Origin: Elusimicrobiota bacterium | Lineage (GTDB): Bacteria; Elusimicrobiota; Elusimicrobia; UBA1565; UBA9628 | Direction: 5' to 3' | Length of the DNA stretch: 8,562 nucleotides | Assembly (NCBI GenBank): GCA_028871595.1 | Contig: JAGWMT010000130.1 | Span: 1 to 8,562 of the forward strand | Shown here: positions 1 through 6,504 of the stretch, piece by piece | How the letters are laid out: every line of letters starts with the position of its first letter | How positions within the stretch are numbered: position 1 is the first letter of the stretch | Made by a program: the position numbers and the translations under genes | The notes under the pieces: model-generated | What the model saw: the letters and a program-made list of their open reading frames with translations, nothing else | The model's database searches: none | What the model was told of the DNA's origin: nothing

Positions 1-897
1 GCGTTGGCCCGGTTTCATAAGGTCGAGCCCGAATCGGTGATCGTCGGGAACGGCTCCGACGAGATCATCCGGCTGCTGTGCGAGGCGTTCCTGGACCCCG
101 AGGACGAGGTCGTGGTCTCGCAGTACGGCTTCATCCGCTTCAAGCAGCAGGCGTCCATGATGGGCGCGCGCGTCATCGAGGTCCCGATGACGGATTGGTG
201 CCATGACCTGGCTCTCATGGCCCAGGCCGCCAGCCCGCGCACCAAGCTGATCTTCGTCGCCAATCCCAATAATCCCACCGGAACATACAATACGTCGGAG
301 GAGGTCTCCGCCCTTCTCTCGTCGGTTCCCAAGACCTGCCTGGTGGTGCTGGACGAAGCGTACCACCAGTACGCGCAATCCATCCCGGGCTATCCGAAGA
401 GCCTTCCGGACCTGGCGCGAGATCACGAGAACTTGGTGGTCATGCGCACGTTCTCCAAGGCGTACGGCCTGGCCGGCCTGCGCGTGGGCTACGGCGTGGG
501 CGACCCGGAGCTGATCGGCTGGCTGGACCGCATCCGCATGCCCTTCAACGTCAGCCTCCCCGCCCAGCAGGCCTGCGTGGAGGCTTTGAAGGACTCGGCC
601 TTCGTGCGCCGCACCGTGGCGCTCAACGAGGCCCAGCGCGGGCCCGTGGCGCGCGCGCTCAGCGACCTGGGCTTCGGCGTCGGCGAGTCGGCGACGAATT
701 TCGTCTTCGCGCGCTCGCCCGTTCCCGGCCGCGAGCTGTTCAAGGCCCTGCTGCGCCAGGGCGTGATCATCCGCCCGCTCGACGAGTACGGGCTGACCGG
801 GCACGTGCGCGTCTCCATCGGCTCTCCCGCGCAGAATAGGATCTTCATCAAGGCCCTGGCGAAAGTCATGGCCGGCTCGCTGGCGGCGGCCGCATGA
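1..897 (+). CDS. hisC: Histidinol-phosphate aminotransferase family (HisC), 5' end outside window
   Basis: This is a PLP-dependent class I/II aminotransferase of the HisC family. The family converts imidazole-acetol phosphate and glutamate to L-histidinol phosphate, and some members act on phenylpyruvate or prephenate instead. Numbering from the codon at position 4, I see GNGSDE (15-20, cofactor phosphate region), NPNNPTGT (88-94), DEAYHQY (117-123) and TFSKAYGLAGLRVGYG with the Schiff-base lysine at 152. The C-terminal small domain is complete, with IRP and VRVSIG motifs. The frame is open to base 1, and the family is usually about 350 residues, so roughly 55-60 N-terminal residues lie upstream; the TTG at 4 is not a credible start. 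The stop overlaps the cmk start (ATGA, 894-897). The position next to cmk and rpsA recalls the hisC2 of aromatic-amino-acid operons, so an aromatic role is as possible as histidine synthesis. The family is clear; the substrate is not. Confidence 0.93.
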   Translation, partial: ALARFHKVEPESVIVGNGSDEIIRLLCEAFLDPEDEVVVSQYGFIRFKQQASMMGARVIEVPMTDWCHDLALMAQAASPRTKLIFVANPNNPTGTYNTSEEVSALLSSVPKTCLVVLDEAYHQYAQSIPGYPKSLPDLARDHENLVVMRTFSKAYGLAGLRVGYGVGDPELIGWLDRIRMPFNVSLPAQQACVEALKDSAFVRRTVALNEAQRGPVARALSDLGFGVGESATNFVFARSPVPGRELFKALLRQGVIIRPLDEYGLTGHVRVSIGSPAQNRIFIKALAKVMAGSLAAAA

Positions 898-1595
898 CCA
901 AGCGCCGCAAGGGATTGATCATCGCCATGGACGGCCCGGCCGGGGTGGGCAAGTCCACCGTCGGCGGCCTGCTGGCCAAGTCCCTGGGCTACCAGTTCAT
1001 CAACACGGGCGAGATGTACCGGGCGCTGACCTGGAAGGCGCTCGAGGACGGCGTGGATCTGGACGACCAGGACGCCGTCACCGCGCTGGCCAAGCGGATC
1101 AAATGGGAGTTCAAGCCGATCGAGGAGGGCGGCACCACGCTGAAAACCTTCATCGACGGTGTTCCCGTGACCGGACAGATCCGGGAGGAGCGCGTCAGCA
1201 TCAACTCCTCGCGCGTGGCCGCCAATCCCGGCGTGCGCAGGTTTCTGTCCAAGCTGCAGCGCGACCTGGGCGAGGACGGCGCCATCGTGATGGAAGGCCG
1301 CGACATCACCACGAACGTGTTTCCCGACGCCGACGCCAAGGTGTATCTGGACGCCAGTCCCGAGGAGCGCGCCTCCCGCCGCTATCGCCAGTTGAAGGCG
1401 GCCGGCCAGGAGGCGGACCGGGGCGCGATCCTGGCCGCCATCCTCAAGCGCGACCTCAACGATCTCAAGCGCGAGATCAACCCCTTGAAGCAGGCGCCCG
1501 ACGCGCTGATCATCGATTCCACGCAGATGACCATGCACCAGGTCGCCGACAAAATCCTGCGCCACGTCCGCCGCGAGGCGAAGCATGCCAAATGA
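894..1595 (+). CDS. cmk: (d)CMP kinase
   Basis: Cytidylate kinase is a cytosolic P-loop NMP kinase that phosphorylates CMP and dCMP with ATP to recycle pyrimidine nucleotides. The 233 residues are close to the usual 220-230. Visible motifs are the Walker A loop GPAGVGKST (14-22), INTGEMYRA (36-44, nucleotide base side), EGRDI (134-138, the family signature before the TxVFPDA-type segment), the basic lid SPEERASRRYRQ (155-166), and RDLNDLKREINPLKQA (186-201), which matches the family's RDxxDxxRxxxPL element. The ATG at 894 overlaps the hisC stop as ATGA, and the stop overlaps the next gene as ATGA (1592-1595), which implies translational coupling on both sides. No key residue appears to be missing. 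The neighbour pair cmk-plsC followed by rpsA is common in bacteria and supports the call. Confidence 0.96.
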   Translation: MTKRRKGLIIAMDGPAGVGKSTVGGLLAKSLGYQFINTGEMYRALTWKALEDGVDLDDQDAVTALAKRIKWEFKPIEEGGTTLKTFIDGVPVTGQIREERVSINSSRVAANPGVRRFLSKLQRDLGEDGAIVMEGRDITTNVFPDADAKVYLDASPEERASRRYRQLKAAGQEADRGAILAAILKRDLNDLKREINPLKQAPDALIIDSTQMTMHQVADKILRHVRREAKHAK

Positions 1596-2185
1596 GCGAC
1601 TTCGACTCGCCGGTGCGTCGCTGGGCCGAATCCTGCGTGAACGGGGGCCTGGGCGCGATCTGGGGCATCAAGGTGACGGGATTGGAGTCGGTACCCCGCT
1701 CGGGTCCGCTGATCGTGGCCTTCAATCACTCCAGCCTGCTGGACGGTCCTCTGGTCGGCTCCGCCATCGCGCCGGCGCGGCGTCCCTGCTTCCTGGGGAA
1801 GAAGGAGCTTTTCGAATCCTTTCCGTTAGGCTGGTTCCTGCCGAGAGCGGGCTGTATTCCGCTGGAGCGCGGGACGGCCGACCACGCCGCCATGCGCGCG
1901 GCGCTGGAGCTCTTGGCGGGGGGCGGCGCCATCGGCCTGTCGCCGGAGGGGACGCGGGTGAAGCCCGGCGCGCCGCCGCGGCCGCCGAAAGCGGGCGTGG
2001 GCTTCCTGGCCGCGAAGAGCGGGGCGCTGGTGCTGCCGGCTCATCTGGTGGGTACGGCGGAATTTCCCCGGCGCTTCCCGCTGGAAGTCCGCTTTGGCTT
2101 GCCGTTGCCGCCGCCGCGCGAAGAGGGACGAGAGGCCGCGTCGTCGTTCGCGCGGACCGTGATGGACGCGATTTACGCTTTGTGA
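1592..2185 (+). CDS. plsC: 1-acyl-sn-glycerol-3-phosphate acyltransferase (PlsC/LPLAT family)
   Basis: This is a lysophospholipid acyltransferase-family protein, probably making phosphatidic acid from lysophosphatidic acid at the inner face of the membrane. The 197 residues carry the family blocks in order: NHSSLLD (45-51, the HX4D catalytic motif with H46 and D51), FLGKKELFE (67-75), GCIPLERG (87-94), SPEGTR (117-122, glycerol-phosphate binding) and VLPAHLVGT (147-155). The N-terminus lacks a long hydrophobic anchor; membrane contact may be peripheral through the stretch around 18-45. The start ATG at 1592 overlaps the cmk stop. A longer reading of the same frame exists upstream inside cmk, but it lacks family homology, so the overlap start is preferred. 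The gene ends 31 bases before rpsA. The exact acyl acceptor cannot be read from the sequence, and the symbol is given by family and context. Confidence 0.9.
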   Translation: MSDFDSPVRRWAESCVNGGLGAIWGIKVTGLESVPRSGPLIVAFNHSSLLDGPLVGSAIAPARRPCFLGKKELFESFPLGWFLPRAGCIPLERGTADHAAMRAALELLAGGGAIGLSPEGTRVKPGAPPRPPKAGVGFLAAKSGALVLPAHLVGTAEFPRRFPLEVRFGLPLPPPREEGREAASSFARTVMDAIYAL

Positions 2186-2203
2186 CGATCTGATGGACAT
2201 CTT

Positions 2204-2212
2204 GGAGGAAGG
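2204..2212 (+). promoter_or_regulatory. Strong Shine-Dalgarno of rpsA
   Basis: GGAGGAAGG lies just upstream of the ATG at 2217, with GGAGG about 8 bases from the start. It decides the start codon: an in-frame ATG at 2193 would add eight residues but has no ribosome binding site and would place this motif inside the gene. It is the strongest such site in the operon, as expected for a highly translated ribosomal protein. Confidence 0.8.
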
Positions 2213-2216
2213 AATT

Positions 2217-3428
2217 ATGGAGCAGCCGAAGACCGACTTGAACACCGAAGCCTGGGAGAACGCGAACCCGGAGGAGGGCGACGCGTCCGCGGACGCGGGC
2301 GGCGAGACGATGGAGTCTCTGCTGGCCCAGCAGGCCGCGACCAGCGAGAAGCTCGCCGACCGGAAGGTCGCCTGGGTGAAGGTGATCACGGTCACCAAGG
2401 ACGCCGTGCTGGTGGACGTGGGCGAGAAGAACGAGGGCCTGGTGCCGCTCGTCGAGTTCGTCGAGGACCTGGTCAATCCGAAGTCGCCCGCGCCGACGCC
2501 CGGCCAGCGGGTGCCCGTGATCAAGGCCGGCGGCCGCAGCAAGACCGGACAGGTCGTGCTCTCGCACCTGAAGGCGAAGACCGAGCTGGGCTGGGAGATG
2601 GCGGTGAAGGCCCACGCCGAGAAGCAGCGCGTGCGCGGCACCGTGACGTCCTCGGTCAAGGGCGGCTTCCTGGTGGACGTCCAGGGCGTGCAGGCGTTCC
2701 TGCCGGCCTCCTTGGCCGACCTGCGCCCCGTGCGCGACCCCAAGAAGATGCTCGCCACCGGCGTGCGCTGCTACGTCATCGAGGTCAACCCGTCGAAGCG
2801 CCAGCTGGTCCTGTCTCGCAAGGCGGTCCTGGAGGAGGAGGCCGGCAAGCGCAAGGTGAAGATCACCAACGAGCTGCGCTCCGGCGAGGTCCGCATCGGC
2901 CGCATCGTCCGCGTCTCGGCCGACGGCCTGCTGATCGACATCGGCGGTCTGGAGGGGACGGTCAGGCCTCTCGACATGGCCTGGGGCAAGCCCGATCCCG
3001 CCGCCTTCGAGCGGGGCCAGAAGCTGAAGGTCAAGGTTCTGTCCAAGCCGGAGAAGGAGGGGGACCCCCTTTACCTGGGGATCAAGCAGCTCCAGCCGAA
3101 CCCGGCGGACGCGCTCAAACGGCGCTTCGCGCCGAAGTCCACCGTCACGGGCAAGATCACCGAGGTGGGCGCGCACGGCGTGCGCTTCTCGGTGGATCCG
3201 AAGACGAACGCGTTCGTCCCCGCGCAGGAGTGCGACACGGACATCGTCTACAAGCTGGGCGATCCGATCAAGGCCATCGTCCTGGGCGTGGACTTCACGA
3301 ACTTCGAGCTGCGCGCGTCCACCCTCAAGTTCAGCGAGATCCACGACCGCAAGCGCGTGGCGCAGTACATGAAGGCGCCGCCGCCGCTGACTTTGGGACA
3401 GCTGTTGTCTCCGGAGAAGGAGGGGTGA
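2217..3428 (+). CDS. rpsA: 30S ribosomal protein S1, four S1 domains
   Basis: This is an RNA-binding protein of the bacterial S1 family, which binds mRNA on the 30S platform and helps initiation on structured messages. The 403 residues start with an acidic, likely disordered tail (1-45) with little else recognisable. Four OB-fold S1 repeats follow: about 47-118 (VDVGEKNEGLVPLVEF), 135-201 (GGFLVDVQGVQAFLPAS), 222-290 (GLLIDIGGLEGTVRPLDMAW) and 306-371 (GVRFSVDPKTNAFVPAQE). Repeat 3 has the most canonical signature (DIGG...G), and repeat 4 is the most diverged. E. coli S1 has six repeats and 557 residues, so this is a short form of a kind found in several phyla. The start at 2217 is chosen for its GGAGGAAGG site. 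Its stop overlaps the GTG of the next gene. The position after cmk and plsC supports rpsA rather than a generic S1-domain protein. Confidence 0.88.
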   Translation: MEQPKTDLNTEAWENANPEEGDASADAGGETMESLLAQQAATSEKLADRKVAWVKVITVTKDAVLVDVGEKNEGLVPLVEFVEDLVNPKSPAPTPGQRVPVIKAGGRSKTGQVVLSHLKAKTELGWEMAVKAHAEKQRVRGTVTSSVKGGFLVDVQGVQAFLPASLADLRPVRDPKKMLATGVRCYVIEVNPSKRQLVLSRKAVLEEEAGKRKVKITNELRSGEVRIGRIVRVSADGLLIDIGGLEGTVRPLDMAWGKPDPAAFERGQKLKVKVLSKPEKEGDPLYLGIKQLQPNPADALKRRFAPKSTVTGKITEVGAHGVRFSVDPKTNAFVPAQECDTDIVYKLGDPIKAIVLGVDFTNFELRASTLKFSEIHDRKRVAQYMKAPPPLTLGQLLSPEKEG

Positions 3429-4402
3429 CCCACCGCGCCGCCGAAGAACACGCGCCGGAGCATCCGCGCCTGAAGACGGTCAAGAACCCCTGGCATTTGG
3501 GGGGCTCCTGGCTGAACGCCCGGACCTTGTCCTGGGCCGCGGGAATCTCCATCGTGGTGCTGTTCTCGGCGTTGTGGTTCATGCTGCGCGAGAAACCTCT
3601 GCCGCGGCGGCGCGTGGATTTCCCCGCGCCGCCGCAGCTGAACGCGCAGATCTCCTCGGCCCAGGAGCGTCTCAAAGCGGACCCCCAGGACATCTCGGCT
3701 TTGGTGGAACTTGGGACCTTGCTGTTCGAGAAAGGCAAGGACTCCTACGTGGACGCGATCAACGATCTTGAGGAGGCCCGCGACCTGGGCGCCCTGGATC
3801 CCCGCATCTTCTACTGCCTGGGCATCATGTACCAGGAGGAAGGGCTGTATCCGTTCGCCCTGACCGAGTATCAGCGCTTCCTGCGGCACTATCCCGAGGA
3901 CAAGGAAATCCGGATGCTGGCGGCGAAGCTGTACTACCGGATGGGGATGTTCCCGGAGGCCGTCGGAGAATACGAGCGCTTGAAGTTCGTCAACCCGACC
4001 GATCCGCTGATCGAGGAGAATCTGGGCCTGAGCCTGTGGGGCGCCAAGCTGATGGCCCGCGCCGCGGGCTCGTTCGGCCAACTGAAGGCCTACGGCGGGG
4101 ATTTCAACCGGCGCGCCGAGTTCTACCTGGGCCAGATCGCGTTGGAAGGCGGCAAGTTCCAGGAGGCGGCGGATCATTTCGCGCAGTGCGGCGTGACGTC
4201 CGCGCCGCTGCCCGGAATTCCGGACGAGCGCGTGTACACCGGCCTGGCCATGTCCCTGCAGAAGCTGGGCCGCTACGGCGAGGCCAAGACCGCCTGGGAG
4301 GCGGTGCTGAAGATCACCCCGAAGGACCCGAAGGCGCAGTCGGCCCTCCATGAGATCGTCCGCCGGCTGGGCGCGACGCGCAAGGCGGCGAAGAAGAAGT
4401 GA
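3425..4402 (+). CDS. Membrane-anchored tetratricopeptide (TPR) repeat protein
   Basis: The 325-residue protein begins at a GTG that overlaps the rpsA stop (GTGA, 3425-3428), with GGAGAAGGAGG immediately before it; a longer upstream reading of the frame would lie wholly inside rpsA. Residues 1-33 are hydrophilic. Residues about 36-54 (AAGISIVVLFSALWFML) form one transmembrane helix, followed by the basic stretch REKPLPRRRR-like 55-63 and a Pro-rich linker to about 72. From about 75 to 305 it is made of helical TPR-type repeats: LGTLLFEKGKDSYVDAINDLEEA, YCLGIMYQEEGLYPFALTEYQRFLRHYPED, YRMGMFPEAVGEYERLKFVNPTD, and a last one at 268-302 ending ITPKDPKA. The tail is Lys-rich (AAKKK). TPR arrays hold protein partners, but the partner and the side of the membrane are not evident, since both flanks of the helix are basic. 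It lies between rpsA and lysA in a coupled operon. Confidence 0.85.
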   Translation: MTHRAAEEHAPEHPRLKTVKNPWHLGGSWLNARTLSWAAGISIVVLFSALWFMLREKPLPRRRVDFPAPPQLNAQISSAQERLKADPQDISALVELGTLLFEKGKDSYVDAINDLEEARDLGALDPRIFYCLGIMYQEEGLYPFALTEYQRFLRHYPEDKEIRMLAAKLYYRMGMFPEAVGEYERLKFVNPTDPLIEENLGLSLWGAKLMARAAGSFGQLKAYGGDFNRRAEFYLGQIALEGGKFQEAADHFAQCGVTSAPLPGIPDERVYTGLAMSLQKLGRYGEAKTAWEAVLKITPKDPKAQSALHEIVRRLGATRKAAKKK

Positions 4403-5619
4403 GCGTCCTGCGCGTCGAGGGCGTCTCCGCGGAGTCCTTGGCGCGCCGCTTCGGGACGCCGCTGTACGTCTACTCCGCGGGCGAGGCCCGCGCCCGCCTG
4501 GCCGCCCTGCGCGCGGCCTTCCGCCGGCGCCCGCCCCTGGTCTGCTACGCCCTGAAGGCGAACTCCAACCGCGCGCTGTGCGCGGTCCTGGCGCGCGCCG
4601 GGGCGGGGGCGGACATCGTCTCGGCGGGGGAGCTGGCGCGGGCCCTGCGCGCGGGCTTCGATCCGAAGAAGACCGTGTTCTCCGGCGTGGGAAAGACCGA
4701 GGACGAGATGGCGGCCGGCCTGCGCGCGGGCCTGCTCACGTTCAACGTGGAGTCCTCCGAGGAGCTGGACGCGCTGGCGCGCGTGGCGGGACGCCTGAAG
4801 CGCGCGGCGCCGGTGTCCGTGCGCGTGAACCCCGACGTGAACGCCGGGACGCACCCGCACATCACCACGGGCCGCGCGGAAAACAAATTCGGCGTGGAAA
4901 CGGAGGAGGCGCTGGCGCTGTACCGGCGCGCGTCCCGCGACAAGCGTCTGCGCGTAGTCGGCATCCAGTCTCACATCGGCTCGCAAATCACCGACGTGGC
5001 GCCGTACCGCCGGGCCGCCGCCTCGATCGCGCGGACCATCAGGAAGCTGGAGGCCACGGGGATACGTTTATCGCACATCGACATCGGCGGGGGCATCGGC
5101 ATCACCTACAAGGACGAGAGGCCGCTGGCGCTCGCCTCCTTGGCGCGCGTCATTGAAGACGCCTTCGCGCCGTGGCCCGACGCCCGCCTTCTGTTGGAGC
5201 CGGGCCGCTACCTGGTGGCCGACGCGGGCCTGCTGCTCACCCGCGTCCTGTACCGGAAAAAGACCTCGAAGCGGCGCTTCGTCATCGTGGACGCCGCCAT
5301 GACGGATCTGCCCCGGCCGGCGCTGTACGACGCCTGGCACCCCGTGGAGGCCGTGAAGCCGCGCCGCGGGACGACCCGCGTCGTGGACGTCGTGGGGCCC
5401 GTGTGCGAGTCCGGAGACTTCCTGGCGCGCGAACGGCGCCTGCCGCCCCTGGAGAGGGGGGACCTGCTCGCCGTGCGCAAGGCGGGGGCCTACGGCTTCG
5501 CCATGAGCAGTCAGTACAACTCCCGGCCCCGCGCCGCGGAAGTCCTGGTGGACGGGGGAAAAGCCCGTCTGGTCCGCCGTCGCGAGACGTTGAAGGAGCT
5601 CTACGCCGCCGAACTCTGA
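4399..5619 (+). CDS. lysA: Diaminopimelate decarboxylase
   Basis: This is a fold-type III PLP enzyme that decarboxylates meso-diaminopimelate to L-lysine, the last step of lysine synthesis, in the cytosol. At 406 residues it is within the usual 400-430. Visible motifs are CYALKANSN with the PLP lysine K53, GADIVSAGEL (70-79), HIGSQ with H192 (stacks on the PLP ring), the GGGIGI phosphate loop (230-235), EPGRYLVADAG (267-277), CESGD with C336 (active-site residue supplied to the partner subunit of the dimer) and AGAYGFAMSSQYNSRPR (362-378). The HIGSQ and CESGD pair favours LysA over ornithine or arginine decarboxylases. The start is a GTG overlapping the TPR gene stop (GTGA, 4399-4402), with only a weak AAGAAGAAG purine stretch before it, so coupled re-initiation is likely. 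The stop lies 10 bases before the next gene. Confidence 0.95.
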   Translation: MSVLRVEGVSAESLARRFGTPLYVYSAGEARARLAALRAAFRRRPPLVCYALKANSNRALCAVLARAGAGADIVSAGELARALRAGFDPKKTVFSGVGKTEDEMAAGLRAGLLTFNVESSEELDALARVAGRLKRAAPVSVRVNPDVNAGTHPHITTGRAENKFGVETEEALALYRRASRDKRLRVVGIQSHIGSQITDVAPYRRAAASIARTIRKLEATGIRLSHIDIGGGIGITYKDERPLALASLARVIEDAFAPWPDARLLLEPGRYLVADAGLLLTRVLYRKKTSKRRFVIVDAAMTDLPRPALYDAWHPVEAVKPRRGTTRVVDVVGPVCESGDFLARERRLPPLERGDLLAVRKAGAYGFAMSSQYNSRPRAAEVLVDGGKARLVRRRETLKELYAAEL

Positions 5620-5629
5620 GGGAAGAACC

Positions 5630-5902
5630 ATGGCCAAGCCCAAAAAGACCCAGAAAGAGAAAGTCCCGGCGCCGCCGCCTCCCTCGGAGAACTTCTCCTC
5701 CCGAGGGAAGGCGTTGATCGCGGCGGGGGGAGTGTCCGTGCTGCTCGGCTTCGCCGTGCTGTCCCGCGCCGACGCGCTGGGGCGCAACTGGGCCGCGGCC
5801 TTGGCCCCCTTCCTCCTGTTGGGGGGGTACGCCGCCATCGGCGTCGGTCTTTTCCTGCCCCCCGCCGCCTTGCCCCCTTCCCCCGTCCTTCCGCCGAAAT
5901 AA
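5630..5902 (+). CDS. Small two-helix membrane protein, DUF3098-like
   Basis: The 90-residue protein starts at the ATG at 5630 behind GAGGGAAG (5618-5625), which overlaps the lysA stop region. It has a basic N-terminus (MAKPKKTQKEK), a Pro-rich stretch (13-18), a first hydrophobic helix at about 28-46 (ALIAAGGVSVLLGFAVL), a short RADALGRNW loop, a second helix at about 55-78 (ALAPFLLLGGYAAIGVGLFL), and a Pro-rich tail. The pattern of two Gly-rich helices with 'GFxxL' in the first and 'APxLLLxGY' in the second resembles the DUF3098 family of small membrane proteins, whose function I do not know; this link is by memory of the pattern only. It is the last gene of the operon, directly before two terminators. 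The strong ribosome site, in-phase spacing and membrane topology make it a real gene. Confidence 0.8.
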   Translation: MAKPKKTQKEKVPAPPPPSENFSSRGKALIAAGGVSVLLGFAVLSRADALGRNWAAALAPFLLLGGYAAIGVGLFLPPAALPPSPVLPPK

Positions 5903-5916
5903 ACCACCTCGGCCCG

Positions 5917-5955
5917 AGACCGCGCGTTTTTGTGTTCGCGCGTTCGGTCTTTTTT
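5917..5955 (+). terminator. Intrinsic terminator 1 of the operon
   Basis: AGAC plus CGCGCG (5917-5926) pairs with CGCGCG (5937-5942) plus GTCT (5947-5950), with an unpaired TTCG between the two parts of the right arm and a 10-base loop. Six T residues follow at 5950-5955. It begins 15 bases after the stop of the small membrane protein. The bulge makes it less certain than the second terminator. Confidence 0.65.
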
Positions 5956-5967
5956 ACGGTCGCGCGG

Positions 5968-6002
5968 ACCATCGAACTTTTCGGATCGTTCGATGGTTTT
6001 TT
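5968..6002 (+). terminator. Intrinsic terminator 2 of the operon
   Basis: A perfect 10-base inverted repeat, ACCATCGAAC (5968-5977) and GTTCGATGGT (5988-5997), has a 10-base loop and runs straight into TTTTTT (5997-6002). It is the textbook form of a rho-independent terminator for plus-strand transcription, placed 13 bases after the T-run of the first. Two in tandem suggest tight closure of a strongly expressed operon. Confidence 0.88.
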
Positions 6003-6027
6003 CGCGCCCGAGTCTTGGATCCTTTCC

Positions 6028-6404
6028 TGGTTATTTTCGACCTCTTTTTTCCCGCCCTGCCTTTGATGGTTTTTCCGTTCCTCGGGTGATTTTTCGCCCA
6101 GGGTGACGCTTGGTCTTTTTGGTCCCCGCTGCATTCGCCGTTTTCCCCGGAATGTTGCCTGGTTTTTCGGCCGTTTCGGCCCCGCCGCTTACATGGTCTT
6201 TTTGGCCCCTCCCAATCCGTCCCGGAATCCGGCCCCCGACCCCTGGTTTTTTGGGCTGAAACCCGGCCTCCCTTTCATGGTCTTTTTGGGGGGTCGTCTT
6301 TCGGCCGCCGGTCCCCGAAAACTTGCCAAGTTTCCGGGCTTCTTCCCGACGGTTTTTTGGCCGGAATTCGGGATCCGCCCGGATCCCTTTCATGGTTTTT
6401 TTGG
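6028..6404. repeat. Degenerate composite T-tract repeat array
   Basis: Two kinds of T-tract box alternate on the plus strand. Box A is CTGGTTTTTCGG-like (about 6028 as GGTTATTTTCG, 6160-6170, 6244-6255, 6350-6360). Box B is CATGGTCTTTTTGG-like (6065-6075 shorter, 6192-6205, 6276-6289, 6391-6404). Three clear A+B units start at 6161, 6245 and 6351; in the first two, A and B are exactly 34 bases apart and the units 84 bases apart, so they align without gaps over 51 bases with conserved ends and a diverged middle. Box B at 6269-6289 and 6384-6404 matches at 20 of 21 bases, including the flank CCCTTTCATGGT. A single extra box sits at 6111-6123. Short open frames on either strand here are Phe/Pro- or Lys/Arg-rich products of the T-tracts and are not supported as genes. 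Function unknown. Confidence 0.6.
6314..6338. repeat. TTGCCAA-centred hairpin A
   Basis: The left arm at 6314-6325 pairs with the right arm at 6327-6338 around TTGCCAA (6323-6329), with one A:C mismatch (6318/6334) in a stem of up to 12 positions. The terminal loop is realistically GCC. The pair next to TTGCCAA is C6322:G6330. No T-run follows directly. It is related to the hairpin at 6428-6453. Confidence 0.6.
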
Positions 6405-6427
6405 CTCGTTTCCGGAGCTCCCGGCTG

Positions 6428-6453
6428 CCCCGAAAGTTGCCAACTTTTCGGGG
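6428..6453. repeat. TTGCCAA-centred hairpin B
   Basis: CCCCGAAAGTTG (6428-6439) pairs with CAACTTTTCGGGG (6441-6453), with a single bulged T. The core TTGCCAA is at 6437-6443, and the pair beside it is G6436:C6444, the reverse of hairpin A. A third, partly decayed version lies at 6471-6498: it repeats TTGCCAACTTTTCGG exactly (6480-6494 versus 6437-6451), but its left arm has CCCCGATTTTT and pairs only at the ends. Confidence 0.6.
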
Positions 6454-6504
6454 TTGATCCGGCCGGCGTCCCCCGATTTTTGCCAACTTTTCGGCGGGCC
6501 TTCC

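Noticed and set aside
489..1586. Long minus-strand open frames across hisC, cmk, rpsA, the TPR gene and lysA
   Set aside because: They are antisense shadows of well-supported genes in GC-rich DNA, with no family motifs of their own.
2193..2216. Upstream in-frame ATG for rpsA adding eight residues
   Set aside because: No ribosome site precedes it, while GGAGGAAGG is well placed for the ATG at 2217.
6028..6498. CRISPR array or integron attC sites as an explanation of the repeats
   Set aside because: The repeats are short, degenerate and unevenly spaced (34 to 73 bases), and no cas or integrase gene is in the window.
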